From positions 1 to 64,000 of the forward strand of contig CAWJSI010000001.1 of the NCBI GenBank assembly GCA_963845485.1: a stretch of 64,000 nucleotides of DNA, written 5' to 3'. The translations under genes were made by a program, and so were the position numbers. The stretch comes from Bog-756 sp963845485. Lineage in GTDB: Bacteria > Actinomycetota > Acidimicrobiia > Acidimicrobiales > RAAP-2. Of this stretch, positions 49,952 through 58,841 are shown one piece after another. The notes beneath the pieces were generated by a model. It was not told where the DNA came from. It ran no database searches and worked only from the letters and a program-made list of their open reading frames with translations. Position 1 is the first letter of the stretch; every line of letters begins with the position of its first letter.

Positions 49952-51007
49952 TCAGCCCTGCCAGGACCGCCATCGTCGCTCGACCACCTTCAGCTCCCGG
50001 TTCCATCCCTGGCGGGCCGTGCGGGCCGCATCGCGCTGCACGGTCACCATGGCCCGGGCCGGCTCCCGGAGCTCGCGATGCTGGCGGGCTACGTCCTCGA
50101 ACCACTCGATGGACGCGCAGGCGTCATGGAGGTCGCCGAGCTGACCCTGGAGGGCCTCGGCGGCGCGGGCCGTCTTCTTGGCCGGCCCTCCGGCGATGAG
50201 CGCCACGGTCTCTGCGCCGTAGCGGAGGTTCTTCAGCCGGATCCGCAGCTTGTGCAGGTTGGGGTCGATGGCGTCCTTGCGGGCGACCCTCGCCGCCCCC
50301 CGGAGATCGTGCCAGGCCCGGTGCAGCATCACCGGGAGGACCTCGTCGGCCGGCTTGGCCGCCTTGCCCTTGAAGTCGGGCCCGTCCCAGAGCACCATCA
50401 TCTGCTCGTTGAGCTGGAACCGTCGGGCCCCGCCGCGCTCGGCGGCCACGTCGGCCAGGGCGGCGGCCATCCGCACGCCGATGACCGAGTCGAACAGGTC
50501 GACCGACTCGGGTCCGATGACACTGGGTCCCTTGACGGTGACGATGTCGCGCAGGATGTGGAGGTCGCGGACCTGGCCGAGCCGGCCGCCGTACCAGGCC
50601 AGTTCGGCCCGTAGGGATGTACCCCACGCGGGGTCGACGACGAGGCGGAAGGTGCGGAGGTTGGACCGGATCCTCCGGAGGGCCACGCGGCTTTGGTGGA
50701 TGCGTTCCTCTTCGCTGGTCCGCCGGTGGGCGCCCCGCCCCGTCGTGGTCGCCGACCGGGCCCACAGCGGTCGCTCGGACTGCCCGATGCGATCCGGATC
50801 GAACAGGGAACAGGAAGTGGAGCCGTCGACGAGCTCCTCGTCCATGTCGTTGAGGAGGAAGGTGCGCGCCGCCTCGGCCAGCACCCGGTGGAGGACCAGG
50901 CCGGCGGACGGGTCGCCCATCACGTCATCGGCCACTACGCCGATCCGGTCGATGGGCACCGAGGCGTCGGACTTCCGACCCTTCTTCGACTTCTGACCGG
51001 TCGCCAT
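49952..51007 (-). CDS. CHAD-domain protein
   Basis: CHAD domains are helical, His/Arg/Lys-rich modules that bind polyphosphate. The 351-residue protein has conserved basic helices: IHQSRVALRRIRSNLRTFR (near residue 105) and LHKLRIRLKNLRYGAETV. A Lys-rich N-terminus (TGQKSKKGRKS) precedes it. The ATG at 51007 has AGGAGGTG 5-12 bases upstream; a farther in-frame start has no such site. The neighbour ppgK also uses polyphosphate. Confidence 0.87.
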   Translation of the reverse strand: MATGQKSKKGRKSDASVPIDRIGVVADDVMGDPSAGLVLHRVLAEAARTFLLNDMDEELVDGSTSCSLFDPDRIGQSERPLWARSATTTGRGAHRRTSEEERIHQSRVALRRIRSNLRTFRLVVDPAWGTSLRAELAWYGGRLGQVRDLHILRDIVTVKGPSVIGPESVDLFDSVIGVRMAAALADVAAERGGARRFQLNEQMMVLWDGPDFKGKAAKPADEVLPVMLHRAWHDLRGAARVARKDAIDPNLHKLRIRLKNLRYGAETVALIAGGPAKKTARAAEALQGQLGDLHDACASIEWFEDVARQHRELREPARAMVTVQRDAARTARQGWNRELKVVERRWRSWQG

Positions 51008-51129
51008 GGCGACACCTCCTGCGCCCAGAGTAGGAGGTCGGCATGGTCCTGTCATCGCATCGGAGGCAACGGGTGGTCGTGTGGTCGCTCCCGAGATCGG
51101 TGCGGGGTACCGCCGTCTACTGTGGGGCG

Positions 51130-52074
51130 ATGTTCGCCGTGACCATCATCGAGGGTGCCCTCGTATGGCAGGAGCACCCCGACCCGGTCCCCGGTCCGGG
51201 CGATCTCTTGGTGTCGGTGGCTGCCGCGGGCATCAACGCCGCCGACCTCATGCAACGGCGTGGCCTCTATCCCGCCCCTCCCGGAGCACCGCCCGACATC
51301 CCCGGACTCGAGTTCGCCGGTGAGGTCGTGGCCGTGGGAGCGAACGCATCGCGACACCAGGTGGGTGACCGAGTGATGGCCATCACCGGCGGCGGCGGCC
51401 AGGGGCAGTTGGTGGTGGTGCCCGACGCCATCGCCCTGCCGGTGCCCGACAACGTCGGCTGGGATCAGGCCGGTGGATTCCCCGAGGCCTTCTCCACCGC
51501 CTATGACGCCCTCGTCACCCAGGGCCGTCTCGGTGTCGGCGACAGGGTGCTCATCTCCGGGGCGGCCGGAGGAGTGGGGACCGCCGCGGTGCAGTTGGCC
51601 CGGCGGGCCGGGGCACACGTGGTGGCCTCGGTCCGCTCCGAGGAGCGCCGGGCCGACGTGGTCCGCCTGGGCGCCGACGAGGTGATCGACCCCGACGAGG
51701 TGGCCGAGCACGGACCCTATGACGTCTCCCTCGAACTGGTGGGTGGGGCCAACGTGGCCGCGGTGGTCCCCCTCATGTCCGTCGGGGGACGGATGGTGGT
51801 CATCGGCGTGGGGGCAGGGGCCAAGGTCGAGCTCAACTTGTTGTCGCTCATGGCCAGTCGCTCGACGATCGGCGGCTCCATGCTGCGCGCCCGCACCGTG
51901 GAAGAGAAGGCCGCGGTGGCCCACGCCGTGGCCGAGCACGCCGTACCGCTGCTGGCCGAGGGGCGGGTGACGGTGCCGGTGGCCGATCGCATCCCCATGT
52001 CGCGGGCCGGTGAGGCCTACGAGCGGTTCGCCGCCGGCGGGAAGTTCGGGAAGATCATCCTCGTCAACGAGTGA
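51130..52074 (+). CDS. NAD(P)H:quinone oxidoreductase-like MDR protein
   Basis: Medium-chain dehydrogenase/reductase lacking zinc ligands, of the quinone reductase (QOR/PIG3) type; 314 residues. Substrate-side GINAADLMQRRGLYPAPPGAP and the cofactor loop ISGAAGGVGTAAVQLARRAGAHVVA (near residue 143) are typical, as is the C-terminal GGKFGKIIL. The ATG at 51130 begins the family-like MFAVTI; the frame is open 87 bases further but over non-family sequence. Confidence 0.9.
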   Translation: MFAVTIIEGALVWQEHPDPVPGPGDLLVSVAAAGINAADLMQRRGLYPAPPGAPPDIPGLEFAGEVVAVGANASRHQVGDRVMAITGGGGQGQLVVVPDAIALPVPDNVGWDQAGGFPEAFSTAYDALVTQGRLGVGDRVLISGAAGGVGTAAVQLARRAGAHVVASVRSEERRADVVRLGADEVIDPDEVAEHGPYDVSLELVGGANVAAVVPLMSVGGRMVVIGVGAGAKVELNLLSLMASRSTIGGSMLRARTVEEKAAVAHAVAEHAVPLLAEGRVTVPVADRIPMSRAGEAYERFAAGGKFGKIILVNE

Positions 52075-52104
52075 CCCGATCGGCGTCCCGGCCGGGAGCG
52101 GTGC

Positions 52105-53304
52105 CTACTTCGAGACGATGACCGACGACCCGTGGCCGAACAGGCCCTGGTTGGCCGTGATGCCCACCCGGGCGCCCTCGACCTGGCGGGCGCCGGCCCG
52201 GCCCCGCAGCTGCCACACCAGCTCGCACACCTGGGCGATGGCCTGGGCGGGGATGGCTTCCCCGAAACAGGACAGGCCCCCACTGGGGTTGACCGGCACC
52301 CGGCCCCCGATGGTGGTGTCGCCGTCGCGCAACAACCGCTCGGCCTCGCCCTCCTTGCACAGCATGATGTCCTCGTACCAGTCGAGCTCGAGGGCCGACG
52401 AGAGGTCGTAGACCTCGGCCAGGCTGATGTCCTCGGGACCGATGCCGGCCTCCTCGTAGGCGGCGATGGCCACCGACTGCTTGAAGCCGGGCCCGATGGC
52501 GTCCGTCGTGGCTGCGGAGTCCGTCGTGATGCCGGGCATGTCGAGCACTGTCTGGGGGAAGGTCGGCGTGACCGTCGACACCGCGTCGATGGTGACCAGG
52601 TCGTCGGTGCCGGCGTGGCGCTTGGCGAACTCCATGCTGCACAGCACGAGGGCTGCGCCCCCGTCCGAGGTTGCGCAGATCTCGAGCAGGCGCAACGGGT
52701 CGGCCACCATCGGGGAGGCCAGTACCTCCTCGGGGGTGACCGCCTTGCGGTAGCGGGCGTTGGGGTTCTCCAGGCCGGCCTGGGCGTTCTTGACCTTGAT
52801 GGCGGCGAAGTCGGCCTCGGTGGCCCCGAACAGCTCCATCCGTCGCCGGGCGTAGAGGGCGAAGTACGTCGGGTTGGTGGCCCCGATCAGATGGAAGCGC
52901 AGCCAGTCGGGATCGTCCTTGCGCTCCCCGCCCACCGGCTTGAAGAAGCCCTTCGGGGTCGTGTCGGCGCCGACCACGAGGGCCACGTCGCACAGCCCGG
53001 CCAGGATCTGGGCGCGGGCGTTGTTGATGGCCTGGGCCCCCGAGGCGCAGGCGGCATAGGCCGAGGACACCCGGGCGCCGGTCCAGCCCAGCGCCTGGGC
53101 GAAGGTGGCCCCGGCGATGAACCCGGGGTAGCCGTTGCGGATGGTGTCGGCCCCGGCGACGTACTGGATATCGGTCCACGGCAGCCCGGCCTCGGCCAGG
53201 GCGTCCCCGGCCGCAGCCAGTCCGTACTCGACGAAGTTACGGCCCCACTTCCCCCACGGGTGCATGCCCGCACCCAGCACCGCGATGCGCTTGTCGTCAG
53301 GCAT
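52105..53304 (-). CDS. Thiolase-fold lipid-transfer/aldolase-like protein
   Basis: Thiolase-superfamily enzyme of the SCP2/Ltp type, 399 residues. The nucleophile-like cysteine lies in AYAACASGAQAIN (near residue 84); the C-terminal NPSGGLSCFGEAIPAQ differs from the NPxGGxxxxGHPxGA of true thiolases. In steroid side-chain catabolism such Ltp2-like proteins act as retro-aldolases together with a DUF35 partner; the adjacent gene is exactly that, so aldolase activity is plausible. Overlaps the DUF35 gene by 8 bases. Confidence 0.88.
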   Translation of the reverse strand: MPDDKRIAVLGAGMHPWGKWGRNFVEYGLAAAGDALAEAGLPWTDIQYVAGADTIRNGYPGFIAGATFAQALGWTGARVSSAYAACASGAQAINNARAQILAGLCDVALVVGADTTPKGFFKPVGGERKDDPDWLRFHLIGATNPTYFALYARRRMELFGATEADFAAIKVKNAQAGLENPNARYRKAVTPEEVLASPMVADPLRLLEICATSDGGAALVLCSMEFAKRHAGTDDLVTIDAVSTVTPTFPQTVLDMPGITTDSAATTDAIGPGFKQSVAIAAYEEAGIGPEDISLAEVYDLSSALELDWYEDIMLCKEGEAERLLRDGDTTIGGRVPVNPSGGLSCFGEAIPAQAIAQVCELVWQLRGRAGARQVEGARVGITANQGLFGHGSSVIVSK

Positions 53305-53794
53305 CGGCCCGCACCTCGCTGTCGGTCACCGCTCGGTCGGTCACCATGCCGGCGGCAGCGCCGGCCGGTCGCCACTTCCACACCACGTACTCGTGCTCGT
53401 CGTCCTCGTAGAGCGTGTCGAGGACCAGCTCCACCGTGTCCCCCACGTGCAGGTCATCCACGTCGATGCCGGGCACCACCTGGCCCATGACCACCATCTG
53501 CTCGGCGGCCAGCTCCACGGCGGCGATGGCGAAGGGTACGTAGGGGTCGGCGGCCACGTAGGGCTCGGGGGGTTGGTAGCCGGCGTTGGTGTACGACCAC
53601 ACGGTGCCCGAACGGCTCAGCTCGGTCTCGACGAACTCACGGCCCTGGCACTCGGGGTTCCGGCAGAAGTACGTCTCTTTGGGGAACGCGTAGTTCCCAC
53701 ACGAGGTGCACTTGGAACCCAGCAGGGCGGGGGAGTCGTCGTCGAGGGTGAACCACCCTTCGACGGCGGGCAGGCGGGTTTTTACCGGTGACAT
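53297..53794 (-). CDS. DUF35 OB-fold acyl-CoA-associated protein with zinc ribbon
   Basis: A 165-residue protein: N-terminal rubredoxin-like zinc ribbon (CTSCGNYAFPKETYFCRNPEC, near residue 30) and a C-terminal OB-fold (about 60-150; GTVWSYTNAGYQPPEPY). Such ChsH2-like proteins partner thiolase-type aldolases and acyl-CoA hydratases. It overlaps the thiolase gene by 8 bases, supporting a complex. Confidence 0.9.
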   Translation of the reverse strand: MSPVKTRLPAVEGWFTLDDDSPALLGSKCTSCGNYAFPKETYFCRNPECQGREFVETELSRSGTVWSYTNAGYQPPEPYVAADPYVPFAIAAVELAAEQMVVMGQVVPGIDVDDLHVGDTVELVLDTLYEDDEHEYVVWKWRPAGAAAGMVTDRAVTDSEVRADA

Positions 53795-53870
53795 GGGCGG
53801 ATTCTAATGGGGATCGACCACCTTGTTCTTAGGGGGAGCGAGGCTCGTCACCGCTTGGTCCCGTCCGCTG

Positions 53871-55124
53871 TCAAGACGGCTGTCCGCCGAGGCCGCCCCG
53901 TGCCCGGGACTCGGCGATGCGCTCGTCGTCCCAGCCGAGCAGGTCGCGGAGCACCTCGTCGGTGTGCTGTCCGACGGTCGGGGCATGGAACGGGGAGGGC
54001 AGCTCTTCGCCCACGAACTTGAGCGGGGTGGGCAGCTGCTCGGCCCCCAGCTGCTCGGTCGGGTACCACGAGAAGCGGTCGTTGAACTGAGGATCATCGG
54101 CGATGGTCTTGGGTGAGTTGACCGGGGCCACCGGGAAGTTGGCCGTGTTGCCGGACTCCAGCCACTCCTCGGCGGTGCGACTGCGGAAGATGTCCCGCAG
54201 TTCGGCCCGCATCTCGAGGTTGTTGCGGGCGTGGTCGGCGAACTTGGAACCCGGCCACTTCTCGAACATGTCCATCCGGCCGACGAACTCGCAGAAGTTC
54301 TTCCAGAACGCCTGCTCGGAGGCCATGAAGAGGATGTAGCGCCCGTCCTTGGCCTCGTAGACCTGGTAGCGCACGCCCTCGACCATGCCGGCCGTCCCCG
54401 GCTCCCGGCGCTCGTAGTCGTCGGCCTTGTTGCCGGTGACCTCGGACTCGGGCCGCTCGTAGGCCTTCCAGGTCTCCGATCGGTACCAGTCCATGGCCGC
54501 CGCCGCGTCGGACTGGGCGATCTCGAGAAAGGAGCCCTCTCCGGTCGTCTTGGCCCGGAGTACGGCAGCCAGGATCCCGAGGGCCCCGAACAGCGGTCCG
54601 GCGTGGATGCCCATGGAGGCGTGCTCGGGGAGGTAGGCGAAGCCGTCCTCGTTGACCTGGGGGGTGACGATGCCGGCCCAGGTGTCGAAGGCCACGCCGT
54701 GGGCCGGGAGGTTCTGGTAGGGCCCGGTCATGCCGTAGCCGGAGATGGTGCAGAAGACGAGTTTGGGGTTGATCACGCGTAGGTCGTCGTAGCCCACCCC
54801 CCGACGGGCCAGGCCGCCGGGGCGCATGGCCTCGACCACCACGTCGGCGGTCTTCGCCAACTCCTTGAAGGTGGCCACGTCCTCATCGGTGCGCAGGTCC
54901 ATGACGATGGACCGCTTGCCCCGGTTGATGTGGAGGTGCATGAGGGAGACGCCCTCCACGATGGGCCAGGTCATCTCGCGGATGTAGTCGCCGGCGGGTG
55001 GCTCCACCTTGATCACCTCGGCTCCGAGGTCGACCAGCGGCATGGTGATGGCGGCCGGCCCGAGGGCGGAGCACTCGAGGATCCGGATCCCGTCGAGGGG
55101 GGCACTGCGGGGGGCGTCACTCAT
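53871..55124 (-). CDS. CaiB/BaiF-family CoA transferase
   Basis: Type III CoA transferase, 417 residues. Features include LDGIRILECSALGPAAITMPLVDLGAEVIKVEPP at the N-terminus, DLRTDEDVATFKELAKTADVVVEAMRPGGLARRGVGYDDL, and the FDTWAGI region carrying the family aspartate. It probably activates a carboxylic acid as its CoA ester for the downstream DUF35/thiolase pair. 76 bases separate it from the DUF35 gene. Substrate unknown. Confidence 0.92.
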   Translation of the reverse strand: MSDAPRSAPLDGIRILECSALGPAAITMPLVDLGAEVIKVEPPAGDYIREMTWPIVEGVSLMHLHINRGKRSIVMDLRTDEDVATFKELAKTADVVVEAMRPGGLARRGVGYDDLRVINPKLVFCTISGYGMTGPYQNLPAHGVAFDTWAGIVTPQVNEDGFAYLPEHASMGIHAGPLFGALGILAAVLRAKTTGEGSFLEIAQSDAAAAMDWYRSETWKAYERPESEVTGNKADDYERREPGTAGMVEGVRYQVYEAKDGRYILFMASEQAFWKNFCEFVGRMDMFEKWPGSKFADHARNNLEMRAELRDIFRSRTAEEWLESGNTANFPVAPVNSPKTIADDPQFNDRFSWYPTEQLGAEQLPTPLKFVGEELPSPFHAPTVGQHTDEVLRDLLGWDDERIAESRARGGLGGQPS

Positions 55125-55150
55125 GGGAGAGGAGTGTAACTGACGGACCG

Positions 55151-56035
55151 TCAGATCGACCGGGCCGCGCTCAGCGCAGCGACGTGGCGTCGAAGGCCCG
55201 GGTGGGGTCGTCGAGGGGCAGGATCATGCGCGCCCCCACGTTCCGGTGCTCCCCGGCCAGCTAGGCGGACCACGGTCCCGTAGGCGGTGAAGGCCACGGC
55301 GTGGTGGGCGAAGCCCATGGGCCCCTCGGTCACCTTGACCTCGACCACCCCGGTGCCCTCCATTCCGAGAGCGGAGGTCTGCATGCGTTCCATGGCCGCC
55401 TCACGGGCGGCGTACATGGCTTCGGTGTAGTTGGTCAGCTCCACGTTCTGGCCCTTTTGCTTCATGGCCGTTCCCATCGAGCGGCGAGGTGCGTAGACGA
55501 AGCTGGCCCCGGCGGCCAGGCCGAGAGGCGTCCACCCGGCGTTGTGGAGCAGGGCGAAGTCCCGACCCGAGAGGTCCGAGACGAAGACGGGGTCGGCCGA
55601 GAGGCCCTTCCAGTCGACCGGGCGCACCGCCGTGCCCACCAGGGCCACGTCGACGTGGTGGCGGTGGATGCCGACTTCTACATGGACACCCACCACGCCC
55701 TGGCCGCCGGCCTTGGAGCACTGGTCGTGGATGCGGTCGGTGGCGTTGGCGAACGACCGGGAGTAGGCGGCCGATGCCCAGGTGATCTCGCCCTGGCCCC
55801 AGTTCCACACCCCGTAGGGGATGGAGTGGATGGAGATCCCGCTGACCAGCTCGACCGGCTCCCAGCCGATGGAGTGGAGGACAAGCTCCTCGTCGATGGA
55901 GAGGTCCGACATCATGCGGGCCGCCTTGGCCGGTGGCTGCTGGCCCAGCGCCTCGGTGGCTCGGAGCATCTCGGCCTTCAGGTCAACTACACGCGGCGCC
56001 GGCAGGCCGTTGTTAGCCGGGACGATGGACGTCAC
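55151..56035 (-). CDS. Double YbjQ-module protein, C-terminal frameshift
   Basis: A YbjQ/DUF74-like (heavy-metal-binding domain) protein carrying two modules of about 130 residues, each opened by an SDLS motif (MSDLSIDEELVLHSIGWEP; VSDLSGRDFALLHNAGWTP). Near 55261 a CTAG tetranucleotide disrupts the frame: GTVVR should continue as LAGEHRNVGARMILPLDD and stop at 55171, but the given frame runs on to 55151 with arginine/proline-rich junk. Thus the coding length is correct only after removing that insertion. The GTG at 56035 overlaps the previous gene's stop. Part of a four-gene operon. Function unknown. Confidence 0.72.
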   Translation of the reverse strand: MTSIVPANNGLPAPRVVDLKAEMLRATEALGQQPPAKAARMMSDLSIDEELVLHSIGWEPVELVSGISIHSIPYGVWNWGQGEITWASAAYSRSFANATDRIHDQCSKAGGQGVVGVHVEVGIHRHHVDVALVGTAVRPVDWKGLSADPVFVSDLSGRDFALLHNAGWTPLGLAAGASFVYAPRRSMGTAMKQKGQNVELTNYTEAMYAAREAAMERMQTSALGMEGTGVVEVKVTEGPMGFAHHAVAFTAYGTVVRLAGRGAPERGGAHDPAPRRPHPGLRRHVAALSAARSI

Positions 56036-56944
56036 AGCAGCCGCACCGTGGGCACGGGAGGGGGCATGGGGTCGAACTCCCGGAACCGGCGCACCCGGTT
56101 GCCGCGCAGGATGCACTGGAGCTCGGCGTCTCCCTCACCCATCTCCCGCTCGGTGGTGACCATCTCGGCGCCGTGGAGGGAGTCGTGCTCCAACTGGTCC
56201 CGCACCCGCATGCGGGCCAGGCGTCGGACGACCGAGTGGGCCTTGACCGTCTGGTCGATCTCGGAGCCGGGCTGAGCCACCGAGTACATGGAGTTGGCGC
56301 CCTCGCTCAGGTTGGCCGTCACGCAGTTGGCCCACACCCTGACCGAGGCCACCGAGGCGGCGATGGAAACAGGGGCGTAGCCCGCCTCGACCAGCTTGGC
56401 CAGGCGCTGGCCGGCCAGGTACGTGGTCCACGGCCGACCGTCGAAGGGCGGGGCGCCGTCGGCGACTTTCACCGCCGTCCCCTGGACCTTGAACTCCAAC
56501 ACGCCCATGTCGGCCAGAGGGTAGCTGGTGTCGACCACACCGACGATGCCGTGGGCCCCGGCTTCGGTCGCCTCTTCGACCATGCGCGAGTACGCCGAGG
56601 TGAAGCCCTCGGTCCAGGCGCTCTCGACCCAGGGTCTGCTCGTAGTTCTGGCCCCACGACCGGTGCTCGGCCGAGACCATCCCGTGGGGGCACTGCCAGT
56701 TCTCCGTGTAGCCACCACCGGCGCCGCCGTACATGGGTCCGTACCCGCCAAGACCCATGCCCATGCCCATACCGGTCCGGTAGAACTGCCACTGCATCAC
56801 ACAGAAGCCCTGCACGAAGCCGACCGGCTCGAGCCCCATCTGCAGACAGGCGGCGAAGTCGGGGACCGTGAGCCCGGAGGTGAACGCACCCTCGGCAAAG
56901 CGGCGTACCGCCGCCTCGGGAAGGTCGGCGGGGACTTGGCTCAC
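56032..56944 (-). pseudogene. Double YbjQ-module protein, frameshifted
   Basis: The first part (from ATG 56944) has TSGLTVPDFAACLQMGLEPVGF, a Met/Gly-rich insert (MGMGMGLGGYGPMYGG) and SWGQNYEQT. Then ACCCTGG contains one extra C (near 56637): in the other frame it continues WVESAWTEGFTSAYSRMVEEATEAG to the TTYLAGQRLAKLVEAGYAP second module and stops at 56032. Removing one base gives one protein of about 303 residues with two YbjQ-like modules. Neighbours in the operon are intact apart from 55261, so a sequencing indel is as likely as a true mutation. Confidence 0.7.
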
Positions 56945-56960
56945 GAGTGGCTCCGACCCA

Positions 56961-57785
56961 TCAGTTGTCGAGGGAGATGATGGTGGTGGGGGTGGGGAGG
57001 GTCACGTCGTCGGACGTCTTGACCACGGCGGTCCCGAGGGAGAGGAACTCGATGGTGTGGCTGCCCCACTGGTGGGACTTCTCCTCCAGCCGCACCCCGA
57101 CGATGCCCGAGGCGCCCAACTCGTTGGCCTCGTCCTGCATGCGGGTCATGGCCAGCTCGCGCGCCTCGTACAGGGCCTGGGTGAAGTTGGGCAGCTCCAC
57201 GTTCTGGCCCGCCGAGCCGAGGGTGGCTCCGAGGCCCCGATGGGCGATGTGGTAGACGCAGGTGCCCATGACCAGGCCCTGGGGGATGTGTCCGGTCTGC
57301 ATCAAGGTCCAGAAGTCCTGGCCGGAAAGGTCCGAGGTGAACGGCTTGCCCAACTTGTTGCGGTGGGACACCCCGTTCTCGGCCTTCACAGCGGTGCCCA
57401 CGGCGATGAACTCGGCGGCGTCTTTGCCCCACTCGTAGTAGTTGACGTCGAGCCGGACCCCGACGACGCCGTCGGCCCCGAGCTCGGCCGCCTCCTCTTC
57501 CATGCGGGTCATGGCCAGTTCCCGGGCGTTGTACATGGCCTCGGTGAGTTTGGTCAGCTCCTGGGACTGGCCCCACTTCCGGGTCTGGATCCCGGTGTGG
57601 TAGATCGACGAGCCCATCACGAAGCCAAGGGGGTGGAAGCCGACCTCTTTGATGAGCAGGAACTCGTTGACCGAGAGGTCGGAGGTGAACAGTCCGTCCT
57701 CGAGTTCCTGCAGGCGTCGGCTGGCTCCTTCGGGGAGGTCCTGGGGTACTTCGCCGGCCGACCCCGTCTCGTTCACATCGCTCAT
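56961..57785 (-). CDS. Double YbjQ-module protein, intact
   Basis: The best-preserved member of the set, 274 residues with two repeats. Module 1: TSDLSVNEFLLIKEVGFHPLGFVMGSSIYH, ending IAVGTAVKA. Module 2: TSDLSGQDFWTLMQTGHIPQGLVMGTCVYH, ending LSLGTAVVK. In both, the helix LxxxMYNARELAMTRMxxEAxELGAxGxVGVRL follows. YbjQ family members are normally single-domain, about 105 residues, forming pentameric rings, so a double form is unusual. The ATG overlaps the stop of the upstream gene (ATGA). Cellular role unknown. Confidence 0.85.
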   Translation of the reverse strand: MSDVNETGSAGEVPQDLPEGASRRLQELEDGLFTSDLSVNEFLLIKEVGFHPLGFVMGSSIYHTGIQTRKWGQSQELTKLTEAMYNARELAMTRMEEEAAELGADGVVGVRLDVNYYEWGKDAAEFIAVGTAVKAENGVSHRNKLGKPFTSDLSGQDFWTLMQTGHIPQGLVMGTCVYHIAHRGLGATLGSAGQNVELPNFTQALYEARELAMTRMQDEANELGASGIVGVRLEEKSHQWGSHTIEFLSLGTAVVKTSDDVTLPTPTTIISLDN

Positions 57786-58180
57786 GAGTTTCCTCCGATG
57801 ACCATGTTCTCGAGGGCCAGGCGCACGGCCTGGCTAGTGGCGGCTTCAGCCTTCAGCACGGTCAGCAGGCGGTTGAGCCAGGTGTCGATGTCGACTTTCT
57901 CACTGCGAATGCGGATTCCCCCCGAGGTCCGGCCGATGGTGCACTTGAGCGTGCCCCCGTCCACTTCGGCGTCGAACTGGTCGTCGTCCAGGGCGATCTT
58001 GATGGACTTGATCTCCTCGGACTTGCGGAATCGGCCGGCCCGCTCGACCTTCAGACGAGGGCCGAGGGCATCGGACAGCTGATCGACGAGGACTTTGACG
58101 AGGATGTGCACATCGGAGCCGTCGGCCCGGAGTGAGGCGGCGGCCAGTTCGAGATCGAAGGAATCGTCCATGGCGCTCAC
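57782..58180 (-). CDS. Unknown protein heading the YbjQ-module operon
   Basis: A 132-residue soluble protein, first gene of the operon. Seen are a long predicted helix (ADGSDVHILVKVLVDQLSDALG), a charged middle (RFRKSEEIKSIKIALDDDQFDAEVD), beta-rich GGTLKCTIGRTSGGIRIRSEKVD, and a C-terminal helical part (WLNRLLTVLKAEAATSQAVRLALENM). I know no named family. Tight coupling (ATGA) to the three YbjQ-module genes suggests a shared complex or pathway. Confidence 0.75.
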   Translation of the reverse strand: MSAMDDSFDLELAAASLRADGSDVHILVKVLVDQLSDALGPRLKVERAGRFRKSEEIKSIKIALDDDQFDAEVDGGTLKCTIGRTSGGIRIRSEKVDIDTWLNRLLTVLKAEAATSQAVRLALENMVIGGNS

Positions 58181-58329
58181 CCTTGTGACCCTAATCCCCC
58201 GACCCCCGGCGAGCGTCGGCGGGGCAGGCTGTTATGGCTGGTCGTCGGGATGGTGAAGGTGCGATGACACGCGGGAAGATGACCGGGAGCTGAACGAAGT
58301 GGGAGGCGGTTGTCCCGGGGGACTCGTCG

Positions 58330-58602
58330 TTATTCTTCGCCGGGAATGTCGATGTGCACGCCGCCTTCGATGATCGTCCCGAACTCGGCGCCCGACCGCT
58401 GCACCACCTCGGGCATGGCCTCGCTCTCGGCGGAGAGTGCCACCAGCAACTGGTGCCCGCTGGACACGGCTCGCAGCTTGGTGGCCTCGGGAATTCCCAG
58501 GGCGGAACACCGCGCACAGAAGTCGATCAGCTCGCCGAGCGAGATGCCTGCACCGCTCTCAACTGATCTGGCAACGGGCCCCACCTTCCGATCCTCGCGC
58601 AC
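58330..58602 (-). CDS. Possible small protein of unknown function
   Basis: Open frame from a GTG at 58602 (90 residues; a TTG 4 codons upstream is also possible). Its centre reads as a plausible folded sequence (ELIDFCARCSALGIPEATKLRA, then GHQLLVALSAESEAMPEVV and GTIIEGGVHIDIPGEE). No family is recognised and no ribosome site is clear. It sits between the YbjQ-module operon and a tRNA. Could be spurious. Confidence 0.4.
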   Translation of the reverse strand: MREDRKVGPVARSVESGAGISLGELIDFCARCSALGIPEATKLRAVSSGHQLLVALSAESEAMPEVVQRSGAEFGTIIEGGVHIDIPGEE

Positions 58603-58841
58603 CCGACCGAGCAACCGTCAATGGGCTCCACGGGGAGTGTCCGGGGGTTCACCCAGAGCACCGGCCCTAGGTGACGGCCTGTGTCGGCACCGCCTGTGCC
58701 CCTCCAGTCCCGGCCGGAGAATCGGCGGGCTGAGGCATGGCCGTCAAGGTCGGATAGAGTTAATAGCCGCCCAGGCACGGATCGACGGAGCACTGCCAGC
58801 CGCAGTGTCCTCCGGGGTCCTGTGCCCGTGGGTGGAAGCCA

